Shown in pieces: positions 1 to 10,640 of a DNA stretch of 64,000 bases. Positions within the stretch are counted from its first letter, which is position 1, and each line of letters begins with the position of its first letter. This stretch comes from Pammene aurita. Lineage: Eukaryota; Arthropoda; Insecta; Lepidoptera; Tortricidae. The translations under genes and the position numbers were made by a program. The notes beneath the pieces are model-generated. The model searched no databases and was not told where the DNA came from. It saw only the letters and a list, made by a program, of their open reading frames with translations. The stretch lies in the NCBI GenBank assembly GCA_947086415.1, contig OX352293.1, positions 19,451,448-19,515,447 of the forward strand. Direction: 5' to 3'.

Positions 1-1745
1 AGGGTTCCAAACAACGGAGGCGGACTCGATTTTGCTTCGAACCAGGGCACCATAAAGGAGCTTTATTGTACTAGGATTATGAAAATCTCTAGCATTCCGG
101 ACAACAAATCCCAGCCTCCTGTAACAGTCACGCGCTAATGAAATCATGTGATCACGAAAGTTGAGGTGAGGGTCAAGGATGACGCCTAAGTCCCGAACAG
201 AGTTTACGCGGGCTATAGTCTCCGCACCCAGTAGATACTTATGGTACACCGGATTTTGAGCTCTACTAAACGTCATGACCGCACACTTTCTTGTGTTAAA
301 GGCCAGTCGATTTTCTACGCACCACCGGAATACCCTATCTAAGTATTCCTGAAGAGATAAGCAGTCCGATAACTCTTGCGCACCGTAAATGATTTTAAGA
401 TCATCGGCATAGAGCAAGACCTTGGCAAACCTGACAATAGAAGATAGATCATTGATCATTATCCCAAAAAGCAGGGGTCCCAGTATAGAGCCCTGGCTGA
501 CGCCAGACCGAGTGCGAAAGGTCTGTGAGACAAAGCAACCGTGCTGTACATATTGTATCCTATCGCGCAAATAATTAGCAAAAAAACGTAGCAACTGGGG
601 AGAGAAACCGATTTTACACAGCTTGCTCAACAGCACGTCATTATCTACACGATCAAAGGCTTTTGTGAAGTCAAGATACAACACGTCTACCTGTATACCT
701 TTATCCAAATGATCTGCAATGGAATCTACTAGTGTTAGCAAATTGGTATCGACTGACCGCCGAGCCCTAAAGCCACGCTGAGAGTCGCAAAGAAACGGTT
801 TGATTTGCGGAGTTAGGAGCCTATTTATAACCGACTCAAACAGCTTGGCTATCGACGAGAGAATGGCAATGGGCCGATGATCCTCAACTTGAGTTGAATT
901 ATTAACCTTTGGGATTGGTCGTACTCGGGTGATCTTCCATCGGTTTGGATACTCCCCGGTAACTAAGGCCAAGTTAAATATGTGTACCAGAGGAGCCATA
1001 AGCCATTCCTTACAACCTTTTAATATATAAGCCGGGAGATTGTCAGGGCCAGGGGAGCTCCGAGGTTTTAGACCTTTCAGCGACACTTCAACATCCAACG
1101 GAGAAATTCGAGCAATGTGGACATAATGAGAATTGCTACTGCAATCCTCATGTATAACTCTCTGGTAGTCCAGGTGAGGTTCATTTGACAAAAATACGGA
1201 AGAGAAGAAATCAGCAAAAGCCCGCGCCGCATCTTGCCCTTGGCACTCATTTCCTTCGAAGGTGACATGGGAGTTAAAACCTCCTTTGGCTTTCAGACAA
1301 CTTATATGTTGCCAGAAGGAGCGAGGGTTAGACTTCAGTTTAGATTCTAAGTTTCCAATGTAATTATCGTAAGCGGTCGCGATACGAGCTTTGATATTAG
1401 TCCTAAGCCTGGAAAATGCGGCATAGACAACTGCATCACCACCATGCTTCCACTCTCGGTGCAAACTAGTTTTCCGCTTAATATCACGGATGATGTCGGA
1501 CGTAAACCAAACTGGATAGCACCTGCTTGATTTATTGGGTCTAGTCTTTCGTGGTATACATTTATCGAAAATGTCATGTATTAAATCATAGAAAAGATCT
1601 ACTGCAGAGTTGACATTACGAGAGTCCAGCACTTCATCCCAGGAGACCTCAGTAAACAATTGGTACAAGAGTACATAGTTACCTTTGGCAAAGTTCCAGT
1701 CCCATCTCATCCCGTGGCGTATCGGAGGGTGAGATCGGCAGTAGT
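1..1745 (-). CDS. Non-LTR retrotransposon reverse transcriptase (ORF2), 5'-truncated, runs off the left edge
   Basis: Read on the minus strand, one uninterrupted frame runs from about 1745 to base 1. It starts in the last part of an endonuclease-to-RT linker (the NFAKGNYVLLYQLF region near 1690), passes through SFWQH...LKAKGGF (about 1290-1330) and the RT palm motif LDFTKAFDRVDND (about 640-690), then GVSQGSILGP and the catalytic LLYADD (about 400-420). It leaves the window in the thumb region at SVVWNP. The protein is clearly homologous along its length to the plus-strand element at 28.1-30.45 kb, with many substitutions, so these are two separate copies of one family. The endonuclease is missing, as expected for 5'-truncated LINE insertions. 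I place it in the jockey/CR1-like group but cannot assign a clade. The absence of stops over ~580 codons suggests a fairly recent insertion. It cannot be autonomous without its 5' half. Confidence 0.9.
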
Positions 1746-2060
1746 ATATATAATTCCATCTTAGAATATATATGATTTCCATGTTCTTGAATCTGCGATT
1801 TTATTAGTTGTAAAATTAGAAATTATTTAGACTATGCGAGAAAAAATAGTCTTTTCATTTTTGTTTGACTGATTTAGCGCACCTAGTGTACCTAGTGACC
1901 TGCTTTGCACTTCGTAAATCGTGGGTTCGGTTCCCGCAACAGACACACACAGAGTGGTGAACAATTTTATTGTTCTTGTCTTTAAGACAAACATGTATTG
2001 TCTTAAATTGGTATGTATCTAAATTTAAATAAGTCTTATCTCATTTCCACTCCATACCTA
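1746..2060. other. AT-rich spacer with a tRNA-like SINE relic
   Basis: No gene seen. Bases about 1875-1945 resemble a degraded tRNA-derived SINE head: a box-B-like GGGTTCGGTTCCC follows a box-A-like stretch. I cannot define its ends. Confidence 0.35.
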
Positions 2061-2063
2061 CTT

Positions 2064-2355
2064 ATAGTAGAACAAAATTACACATTCGTTGTTTTCGAAA
2101 CTGACTCACACTTGGCCGTTTTCAGATTTTTACTTTATTTCGACCTAAAGACAAACCTTCGAGCCAAATTTCAGGTCGGTACGACCATTGGAAGATAGAC
2201 CCATTTAGTTCATTATGACTTCATAGTAGAACAAAGTTACACCTTCGCTATTTTTAAAACTGACTCACACTTGGCCGTTTTCAGATTTTTCCCTTTACTT
2301 TGACCTTAAGACCTATCTCCATGCCAAGTTTCAAGTCAGTACGACCATTGGAAGT
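2064..2355. repeat. Imperfect tandem duplication, ~160-bp period
   Basis: Two adjacent copies (about 2067-2190 and 2228-2352) share ACTGACTCACACTTGGCCG, then TTTTCAGATTTTT, and end in GGTACGACCATTGGAAG / AGTACGACCATTGGAAG. The sequence resembles a LINE 3' untranslated region in style. No protein motif is visible. Confidence 0.7.
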
Positions 2356-3842
2356 GGTCTAGGTTTTTGATGAGTCAGTGAGTGAGTGTATAGTAAAAAT
2401 AGCGATTTTCTGACGTCAATATCTCAAGAACTGCTATAGGTAGAATAATGAAATTTTGTATTCTAGACAATTAAGGAGATGTCAACAGACACTCGAAATT
2501 TCATATGCGTAGATAACACATGTTTTGAGTTATAGGGTGGTCGAAATTGGCCCGAAATGGTTCGTGTACCCACGGCCGGTGTGTCGCTTTTTTTTGCTCG
2601 AACTTGGCGGAGACACTGCCGTGTGTCTAGATACGGAAAGTTATCTTAAATCACATAAATTCATACTATTTTTTTCAAATACGAGTATAACAACACATTT
2701 TACATTAATAACTAGAAATCATGTTTCACAGAATGTTCTCACTGTAATAGTACCTAAATAATATATTTATATTGTTATTAATTAATTATCCTGTCAACAA
2801 AGTACTACAGATACATCCATTTTACTTACCACGAAACAAAAACATGTTCTACTAAGTACTTATTTTTCATAAGTACACTTTTAACAATTCCCTACAAAAC
2901 TGCTGTATAATGATTATCGTGAAACGATTGTCATAAAAAAATATACTAATCAGTATAATGTCTTGTAACAACCGTTATATATAGCGATTAAACGATTTTT
3001 TTTCGTGAATCATATGAATTATTCAGGCTTATTTTTAGCACTGAAAACTAAAGATTGCTTGCCAAAGATTTGAACCGATTAGAGAAGGAAGACTATGAAT
3101 ACAAAATGCGGTACAATCCCAGGTATGAGAACTTACTGCACTTCCAAGAGCAAATGTAGATACGAAAACTCTTTATCAATGTAATTCCAATTCAATATAA
3201 ATATCAGTGTATCTCACTTATACGTATGTAGCTGTGCAGAGTATGCGCACGTTAGATTAGATTTTCAATAAACTCAGTATGTATCAAGTTTATGCACGAG
3301 AATAACGCCCCAGACTGCATCGGTTGACACGGGGCTATTTTCTTTTATGCCCGCCTTTACGATATTGCAGTACTGTTACTTGCATAAAAACTTATGCACT
3401 TCCTTACATCCTCGGAAAACTACTTGCTGCTCCTAATTGCAGTCGCAATAGCTTCCAAAGTTTCTGGATACTATTCTACTTACTTGTGTAGGGGAACTAC
3501 AAAACCCGAAAATAAATTCAAAATAAAAACATGAAATCGGGTAGCAGCACGTAATCCTTAACGAGTGAAACGATCTATTTTAAAATGAGCTCAACTTTAT
3601 GATTAAGTTCGCCTGCTTAGACACTTAAGAAAGTCGCTTTGTTTAATAACGAATTCCCCAGGGGCGTTGCTGATTTTGATGAATGACGCGCCATAGACGT
3701 CGTCTCAATCATGCGGAAACTATAATTATTAGCACGACAGAATTACAGACTTTGACACCGGCCGGGTGGGATTCAGGCAATATTAATGAAGATAATTTCA
3801 AATACACACATATTGATATATGTTATTTTCAGTAGAAGTATG
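2356..3842. other. No recognisable gene or element
   Basis: AT-rich sequence with only short chance open frames on either strand. I see no domain, RNA gene or clear repeat. Confidence 0.5.
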
Positions 3843-3957
3843 TACAGTCAGCATCAAAAGTAACTACGCAATCGAAGACGTCAAAAGCTCTTATTCCCTT
3901 TTAAAAATAACTTTTGACGTCTTCGTTTGCGTAGTTACTTTTGATGCTGACTGTACA
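3843..3957. mobile_element. Palindromic MITE with TA target site (Tc1/mariner type)
   Basis: A 115-bp near-perfect palindrome. TACAGTCAGCATCAAAAGTA at the left is mirrored by TACTTTTGATGCTGACTGTA at the right, and both ends carry TA. Almost the whole element is stem, with a short A/T-rich loop near 3895-3910. Size, TA ends and the lack of coding capacity fit a non-autonomous mariner-type MITE. Confidence 0.8.
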
Positions 3958-4176
3958 TACCATTATCCACTATAGATAAATCTATCAAAAGACATATACT
4001 TGGCGTCTGCGCTACGAAGGATTATTCGGAAGCATTTACGCGGTTATCACACTGGCGTCGCAACCGGATAGATGGAGACAGCGCTATACTCATTCAGAGC
4101 GCTATCTCGCTCACACACCGTCGCCGCATGTGGAAACTGCAGCAGTATAACATCTGCTTATAAATACCAGCGAGAT

Positions 4177-4215
4177 GAATACAATCAGGAATGCATAAGA
4201 TTCCTGATTGTATTC
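4177..4215. repeat. Perfect 16-bp hairpin
   Basis: GAATACAATCAGGAAT (4177-4192) and ATTCCTGATTGTATTC (4200-4215) pair perfectly across a 7-base loop. The stem is too short for a typical animal pre-miRNA. It may be a MITE remnant. Confidence 0.7.
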
Positions 4216-5204
4216 AAAGCCCCTTAAAGTTTCAGCTACCAAGTATGTATGCAACATCGAGATTTATTACGTCATCAAACTACTAAACATATTTGTTAGT
4301 AGTTAGGTACACGAGGCGTCTAAATTCTAAATCTGCAAACAATTTTCCGGTATGTAACATCGATGTCGTAAAATTTACGACCCCGCTACCGGTGCATGAA
4401 TATTCGACGACGGTTACTGAGAAAACATTTTTCACCCCGAGACGAACGCCAAACCCCTATGATATTAGTCTTGTACCTGAACCGAACGCTCGACATATTG
4501 TTATCTCCTACAAAATTTATCTTATATTGACGTGTGCATTGTTGTTAATAAGCATCCGAGAAGGCCGATTCGGGCTCCAAACTCGCGTTGGATAAGGCAA
4601 TTTTATGGGCTTATTGAAAGGTATCCTAGGCCTGCACACCCCTAAGTGATGAGATCCGGCCGAGCCCTGCTCTTCATAACGTCTGTAATACCATTTTACG
4701 ACCAGCTTAGGACGTAACTTATACATATTTTGAATAACTTTACGCGCTGTTTTAGAAAAGAATTACTAACCTACCGGCCTCGCGGAGATAAGCTTACGAC
4801 ATCATATAAAATGTGTTTGTTATTTTAATAGTAGTATATTTAACTGTTTATAAATAAGTTTATCTGTCTGCGATTAATGTTATATTTTCCAAATTTTGTT
4901 AAAATTATTTAATGGGGTCAGCTCACGTTTTACGTTTCCAACTGATTGGATCTTAAGGAAATAGTCGCGCGCGAGGGAAACCCCTAAACCTCTGATACGC
5001 ATAAAAGTCGTTGTACTAATAAAACGATGTAACTCTAATACATGTTTCGCGTGTTCGCATACAATGGGTATAATAAAAGGCAATATTTGTAACGATCCTA
5101 TTTTAGCCTGTAGGCATTTGTATCTAGTGGATAGAAAATGTGCGGGTCAGCACACGTGATCCGCACATACAATCAGCCGTTAGGGCACACCGTGACACCC
5201 CTAA
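4216..5204. other. No recognisable gene
   Basis: A 100-codon frame at 4293-4595 has no domain, no codon bias and an overlapping antisense frame, so I treat it as chance. Nothing else stands out. Confidence 0.5.
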
Positions 5205-5400
5205 AACGATTTGATTAAAGTCATAAAACTCGAGGTAGGTGCTACCGCCGCGCTGGCAGCGGGAGCGGCGCGGCGCGGGCGATAGAAGGTACAAGTTATA
5301 TGGCGCCCTGCCCCTGGGCCCTGTGCCCCGGCTGTGATCCCGTCCGCCCGTCGCTTAACGCGGGCGCTGCGAGCTCGCGGTCTGCCATCAACTTTTAATA
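5205..5400. other. GC- and CpG-rich island, no clear frame
   Basis: About 200 bp rich in GCGGCGCGGCGCGGGCG-type sequence, contrasting with AT-rich flanks. Several overlapping short frames occur, as expected by chance in GC-rich DNA. It could be a conserved regulatory or promoter-proximal segment. I see no defined core promoter. Confidence 0.3.
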
Positions 5401-5741
5401 ACACAGTCTGGTGCCCCTGCGACTAGGCCTAAAGTAACTTTCCTATTTGCTAACATATCACTATTTAGTAGGTAGGTAGGTATTTGAATGCAAAGGGAAT
5501 GTTTGAAAGAACGTTTCGAAATGAGTATGTTGGACCCTGCTATGAACGTATATTTTAATAATAGCTATTCGTGGCGGTTCCCTCTTAAGCGGATAAAAGC
5601 TTGTTAATACCTCATAACGACCTTTTCGTTCAATCTAATGACCATTATGTGTAATAAGTAGTATAGCAATGAAAACTGGTTCAGTTTATATAGAATCCAC
5701 TTTTGATAACTATACCTCTAGAAAAAAGTGTTGACGTTAAA
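5401..5741. other. No recognisable feature
   Basis: AT-rich spacer with no gene or repeat that I recognise. Confidence 0.5.
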
Positions 5742-6209
5742 TCGTTTATCTACACTCATATTGTAAGTTCTCTAAAACGTGTTCGAAAACGGTAGGCAAT
5801 GGCTAGCATTACCACGACCGATTTTACTATGATAAGCTTTTTATCCGTAGCAGTAATATAATTTTAACTTTTCATGCTGAATTATTGATGTGCTATGAGT
5901 TTTGATAACATAATGTACACCTGCACCCTCCCGGGGATCCGCCGACAGCCCGACACGCGCCCGCGCTACCGCCGGCACAATCGAGTTGGCCATGGTGGCG
6001 GTGCAATGGCGGCCATTCTATGGTTTCCAAATAAGGCGTTTAGAATAAATAATATGAGTGTAGATAAAGCAGTGTATGCAACTGTACGTAATTAGGCCTT
6101 AAAACACTCGTGTGATCTTATTATGAAATTCGCCTGCGGCTCATTTCATAAAACCACACTCATGTTTTAAGGACCCTTATTACGTAACAGTTACATAAAC
6201 TACTATTGC
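5742..6209 (+). repeat. Palindromic module, copy 1 (outer inverted repeat plus hairpin core)
   Basis: This family recurs at 12.5-13.0, 13.0-13.1, 13.6-14.0, 20.3-20.5, 22.8-23.1 and, more distantly, 41.9 kb. Copy 1 opens with TTTATCTACACTCATATTG, mirrored at 6050-6075 by ATAATATGAGTGTAGATAAA, which delimits a ~330-bp segment. That is followed by a ~130-bp core with nested stems: GCCTTAAAACACTCGTG against CATGTTTTAAGGAC, and CGTAATTAGG against ACCCTTATTACG. The outer segment has a GC-rich middle with repeated GCCAT/ATGGC motifs. A ~66-codon frame at 5895-6095 is described separately. No transposase is present, so if mobile it is non-autonomous. Confidence 0.8.
5895..6095 (+). CDS. Hypothetical ~66-residue frame inside palindromic module (copy 1)
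   Basis: The frame starts at MSFDNIMYTC and ends ...VYATVRN, stopping at the start of the hairpin core. It is basic and arginine-rich in the middle (RRHNRVGHGG), then hydrophobic (AILWFPN). I recognise no domain. Its C-terminal ~45 codons stay open in three other module copies (12.6, 20.3 and 22.8 kb), where two of the length differences are multiples of three: one codon at GHGGG/GHGG, and three codons lost before VYATVRN in the 20.3-kb copy. That fits either coding constraint or recent shared ancestry. I list it as a possibility, not as an established gene. Confidence 0.2.
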   Translation: MSFDNIMYTCTLPGIRRQPDTRPRYRRHNRVGHGGGAMAAILWFPNKAFRINNMSVDKAVYATVRN

Positions 6210-6906
6210 AAAATGGTTTTTGTTCGTCTAATTATTCATGTTGTCCTTTTATTAATTATGCATGCTTATCACTTGCATCCACATGCAACTTATAAGATTT
6301 TGTAAGCACGCGTCTCCGCTCCTCTATTGGATGTTGTTACCAAGTATCGAATCCTGGGCTTACGGTGCTAGCGCGAGCACGTCAAACTTCGCTAACCGCC
6401 CTTAAGAAAGTTGGTAAAGTTGCCTCCGCTCAGAGATGTGTTGTGTCGGTGCCGCCCCGCGACGTTCCCGACCTCGTGTAAACTGTAATCCCCACAGATG
6501 ATACTAGGATTTAGCAGCTTTATATTACCTTCAGCGAAAGTTCTTGATAAATGTTGTATTTAACAGTAAAAGATACGAACCGACAGGATCAATCGGCAAG
6601 GTGGTTTCACGCCAAGGCTGTTGTACATCAAGTTAGGGTTACGAGGTACAAGGGCGATATAGAGTACCTAATTTGTTTTTAGGGCACCCGAGAAGGATCT
6701 TAGCAAAACTGGAAGTTTGCCGGTGACATACTTGCTGGTATCCGATCTTTGAAATTGTTAGTCAACAAAAACTACAAAACCTTAGTTAGTTACATGCCTC
6801 TATATATAAGGGTCAGTAAGTTGCCTTTTAGGTGATATAAAATTTTAGGGGGTTGAGCTACTCTTAATAAGCTTAAAGGATTCACTGGGTTAATTTACCA
6901 TTCATT
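6210..6906. other. No recognisable gene
   Basis: Mixed-composition spacer with no open frame of note and no clear repeat. Confidence 0.5.
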
Positions 6907-6959
6907 ACTGTCTCCCTTATCCTAAGTGCGTTGCTCGTACTTTGGATAAGGGAGACAGT
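6907..6959. repeat. Perfect 16-bp inverted repeat, 21-nt loop
   Basis: ACTGTCTCCCTTATCC (6907-6922) pairs exactly with GGATAAGGGAGACAGT (6944-6959). No transposon ends or target duplication are evident. Confidence 0.75.
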
Positions 6960-7636
6960 TGCATGATAGAGCTCGTTTCTCCGTTGCTGCCATTAATTGA
7001 TGCGTCGGTCTTAAATTGGTGCAAATCCTCAAGGCGCAGATCATGCCAACCGAGCGCCGGCACTCAACGTGCCTCCTCCAATTACTTTAATTAAAACAAT
7101 ACCACGGCACCAGTGCTACGTCGACTCACCGCGTCTGTTTCCCATTTCCCTATTTAAATACGAAAACGAGCTCATGGGAGTCATTCTCCGAAGCATATTT
7201 GAAGTATCACAACGATATCGACAATGTATTTGTTGTGAGCACTAAAGACACGTGTGTGCGAACGGATGACACTAATACAAATATTGAATTGGTATTAATG
7301 TCGGTATTAAAGTTTCTATTCTGAATCCGGCACCATAGCTTGCGCTTAGCGTGCAGGATGTTGCTATTCACTTCTACATCAACTGATATACATATATCTA
7401 CCAACTGTAACATACTCTGTTCTAATTATAATCAAATTTCGGTACTAATTGTTTATGCTATCTCATTTAAGGTTCGTGGTGTGTACGCGCGTGTTACAAA
7501 GCTTTGCTCATATACCACCTACATATGTATATATTGTACGCTTCTACTTCTATTATGTTTGTACGTTTATTTCGTTTGTTAAAGGACTGCACTGCATTTG
7601 TTAATATCTGGTAAATATATTATATTTATGTATGTA
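6960..7636. other. No recognisable gene
   Basis: Overlapping frames of 68-80 codons on both strands (7207-7582) show no domain and look like chance frames. Confidence 0.5.
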
Positions 7637-8241
7637 TCTGGGGGCACGGTAGTGCTCCCGCCAAGTCGAGCTAAACAAACAACAAATGCACGGCCGTGCC
7701 ATCCTTTTGTCGTTCCGTCCGTTTGTTGTCGATAAAGCTAGACGGCTGAAATTTCTGTGACCAAGAGGCCATAACACAAGGAAGATATATTCCCAATCAT
7801 TGAATTTTAACATCTTTAAGAGTTGTTGCAAGTCAAATCCCTTAATTTTGTCACTGACTCACTGATCACGATCATCATATATCTAGGGTACTTCTAGCAG
7901 TCCCACAAGCTCCAAAATTTGAACACTTCTAGTGTTTAGGCTATAGAGCCACTTAAAATTAAAACATACCGCGGGTTGTCTAGTTTTACCAACCGCAAAG
8001 TTAACATTGTAATCCCATATAAATATATACAATAACAAACTATTTTTTTCTGTTGCTAAAGTTTTAGTTCTTTTACACTACATAATTAGATAGTATAAGT
8101 TAGGGATCCCATCAAAAACATTACATGTACAAAAATTCCAGTCTCGCAACACAGTTCTACTGCAAAAAGTATTGAGATCTAATGTAAAACCAGCCGGAAT
8201 CCATTGAACTCAATCCCCACTGGATTGATTTAACTTACATG
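7637..8241 (+). repeat. Interspersed repeat family B, copy 1
   Basis: Shared with 43043-43800. Conserved blocks are CCCGCCAAGTCGAG, AAGAGGCCATAACACAAGG, CCCACAAGCTCCAAA, ATCCCATCAAAAACATTACA, AGTATTGAGATCTAAT and ACTCAATCCCCAC. It has no coding capacity and no TIRs that I can define. The long conserved non-coding body suggests a non-autonomous DNA element or Helitron-like relic, but the class is unassigned. Confidence 0.65.
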
Positions 8242-9007
8242 TTTTTTCACTTCTCATGCTCAAAAAGTGTGTCATAAATATTATGCTTACCAAGGCGGAC
8301 TAAAGTAGTACATATAGCCTCTAGCGCCAATATGTATACATATTTATTTTTTACAAAACATTTTAAAATGACCAATCAGAACACTTCACCATATTAAATC
8401 CACCAATCACAACACATATCTAATTTAATCGGAACGCTGGATTCTTTTTTGGTGCGTATGCTGTTTAAATAATTTAAGTCATTAAAAAACATTATATTTA
8501 ATATCAAAAATCAGAGTACAGCAATTCTAAAATCCACCAATCAGGATACGCAATTTATTTCTCAAAACATGAGGTGTTTTTTAGTTCCTTCTTCACAGTC
8601 GTTGAAAAAAAGCTATTAAGTGTGTGCCAGGCGGTATAGCAACAACAAGCCCCTCCGACTGAGCGACCTCGCTCTGGACGGACTGTGTAGACAGTTGTTG
8701 CCAGCAAAATTGTATTAACCACCAACCAAGGTCAGGGTGACCTTGGACGGTTGGCAGCCTTGTTGGCAACCGTCTAACAGACGTTTTAAGTGCTAATTAT
8801 ACCGTCGTCTGGGGCATTAATTCGCGGTATTTATATTTTGAATCTGTGTCAAAGCAGTTAAAAAAATAAAAAGACCGTCATGTTAAATTATATTGTCACC
8901 TTAGATTAGTAATGACTAGTGGTGCGTAAATAATAAGTATTTTTATTTAAATTTTTTATTTTCTTATTTACTCGCAGTTGAAATGAAAAATAGTATGTAA
9001 TACTCTG
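8242..9007. other. Spacer, unclassified
   Basis: No gene. Bases about 8640-8830 contain several short inverted and repeated words (CAACAACA, GGTTGGCAG/TTGGCAACC) that may belong to an old element. Confidence 0.35.
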
Positions 9008-9095
9008 GTCTAAAAGCCATATTACCACTCGAACAATTTTCCCTCACGTCGTTCGGGAAAATAACCACCTCGTGGTATTATAGCCTACTTTAGAC
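9008..9095. repeat. Two-part hairpin, ~88 bp
   Basis: GTCTAAAAGCCATATTACCAC (9008-9028, written here as one arm) folds on GTGGTATTATAGCCTACTTTAGAC-type sequence at 9072-9095, with mismatches. An inner stem ATTTTCCC/GGGAAAAT brackets the loop. No target duplication is evident. Confidence 0.6.
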
Positions 9096-9740
9096 CCTGG
9101 TCAAACAATCTACTATTGTCACAAGTCCATATTTTCAGACGTGACGTTACATAGCATTACATTACTACCAGTACATTATTTTTTTGCAACCTTAATAACA
9201 TATAAGGAGGATAAAAAAATGTTATGATATATTAAGTTAAACTTTGGAGAAATTTTACCGCTTTTTCGACAATTTGGCAACATACAAACTTTTTGCGGAT
9301 ATAAAAAACGTCTTATTGAGATAAGAACAGAATAAAAATTCTGTAGTTTGAAATTTTTTTTTTTTTATACATTTAAGAGGATTTTTTTTATTAAACTCAC
9401 AAAGCAAGGAGACTAAAAAACCGTTGCAGCATTGTTAACACCCTGGAGTAAAGTAGGACTATAGGCCGTATTCTAACTATAAAACACGTTTAGTCACGAT
9501 CCAGGTTCAAAACAACTCCAATACTCGTACTCGTACAATTGCAATATTGGTTGATTATTTGTTGTGTGTTGGAGTTATGCTTGAGATTAGAAAATTAGAA
9601 CTAGGTACTTCGTGATATAATAAAATATTATTGTGATAAAATAAAATGCGTAAAATTATGACTACTCGTATTATGAGTTGTTATTACAAGTCATGGTAGG
9701 GCCCGCTCCAAGAGTCGTACTTACAAAACATTTAAATATT
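9096..9740. other. AT-rich spacer
   Basis: Poly-T and poly-A tracts with no gene or clear repeat. Confidence 0.5.
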
Positions 9741-10269
9741 GGACTAAGAGCTGACTACGTCAGATATGACACAAAATGAGAGCAACAAAATCTGTCCAGT
9801 TAGATTGCTATACTATCCTTATTGCTAGATCCTGCCATCTGGCAGCTTTTAATGGGTGGAGGTCAGAGAGACAGACTAGCAAAATGTTTGAATTTGCATA
9901 TGGTCATACCAAAATAGGTAAAAACTGCCGAAGTTGTCAATTATTTTAACATAAGAACAAAAAACATTGCATGTTATTACGGAAACAAAAACAGTAGGCA
10001 ACAAATATGAATTACATTATAAGTCGTTTGGCACTACTTTCCACCAACAGAATCTTTTGGCAATGATATAATCTAATTATTTATATAATTTCTCATAATA
10101 TTGCATCAAACCCAGAATTCTAGGACTTGTCTTCTTGAAGTGGTTTGCATTTTTTGACCTCCACTACTTTACTGGCAGCTGTCAAGATCTAGAAATGAGC
10201 ATATAATAGCAAACTGACTAAAGGGGTTTCGTTGCTCTCATTACTGTGTCATATCTGACTTGGCTAGCT
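9741..10269. mobile_element. MITE family C, copy 1 (terminal inverted repeats)
   Basis: The ends are inverted repeats. CGTCAGATATGACACAAAAT and GAGAGCAAC at the left mirror GTTGCTCTC and TGTGTCATATCTGACTTGG at the right. The interior has further mirrored blocks (CTGGCAGCTTTTAATGGG against TACTGGCAGCTGTCAAGA) and no long frame. A second copy lies in the opposite orientation at 50.07-50.54 kb and also keeps GGACTAAG / CTTAGTCC at one end. I could not fix a target-site duplication, so the superfamily is unassigned. Confidence 0.75.
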
Positions 10270-10640
10270 TTCCGTCTATATCTTCTATGCGTAGCTCCCG
10301 CGTACTCTTTCATACTCATCTGTGTTTCGAACTTGTAGAGCGAACGGTAGGAAAATCGATTAGGGAGTCGGGCTGATTCAGCGACTTCGGAGCAAGTAAT
10401 TTACTCCCGAGTTGGCTGAAGGCGACACCTGTCGAGCGAAGTGACGGCTGATAATGCGACGCGAGCGCCATTGATGCGCAGTCAAGTGCGAAGACGCAAA
10501 CTCCGCTACCACCCGCGCAGGGCGAATGCCTAATCAAAAATACTACGCTAAAGTACGCTGCGGATAAAGTAGTATTGGTAATTAATAACGGCGAACTATG
10601 TTGTAAACCTGATAAATATGAGCGTTCGTACCTCCGACGT
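10270..10640. other. Moderately GC-rich unique-looking segment
   Basis: GC-richer than its surroundings, with no repeat partner in the window. A 73-codon minus-strand frame at 10316-10537 has no recognisable domain. It could be conserved non-coding DNA, but nothing decisive is visible. Confidence 0.3.

Noticed and set aside
4177..4215. Possible microRNA precursor
   Set aside because: Stem is only 16 bp with a 7-base loop, shorter than a normal precursor; extension beyond the stem does not pair.
4293..4726. 100-codon plus frame and overlapping minus frame
   Set aside because: No domain, no codon bias, overlapping antisense frame; consistent with chance.
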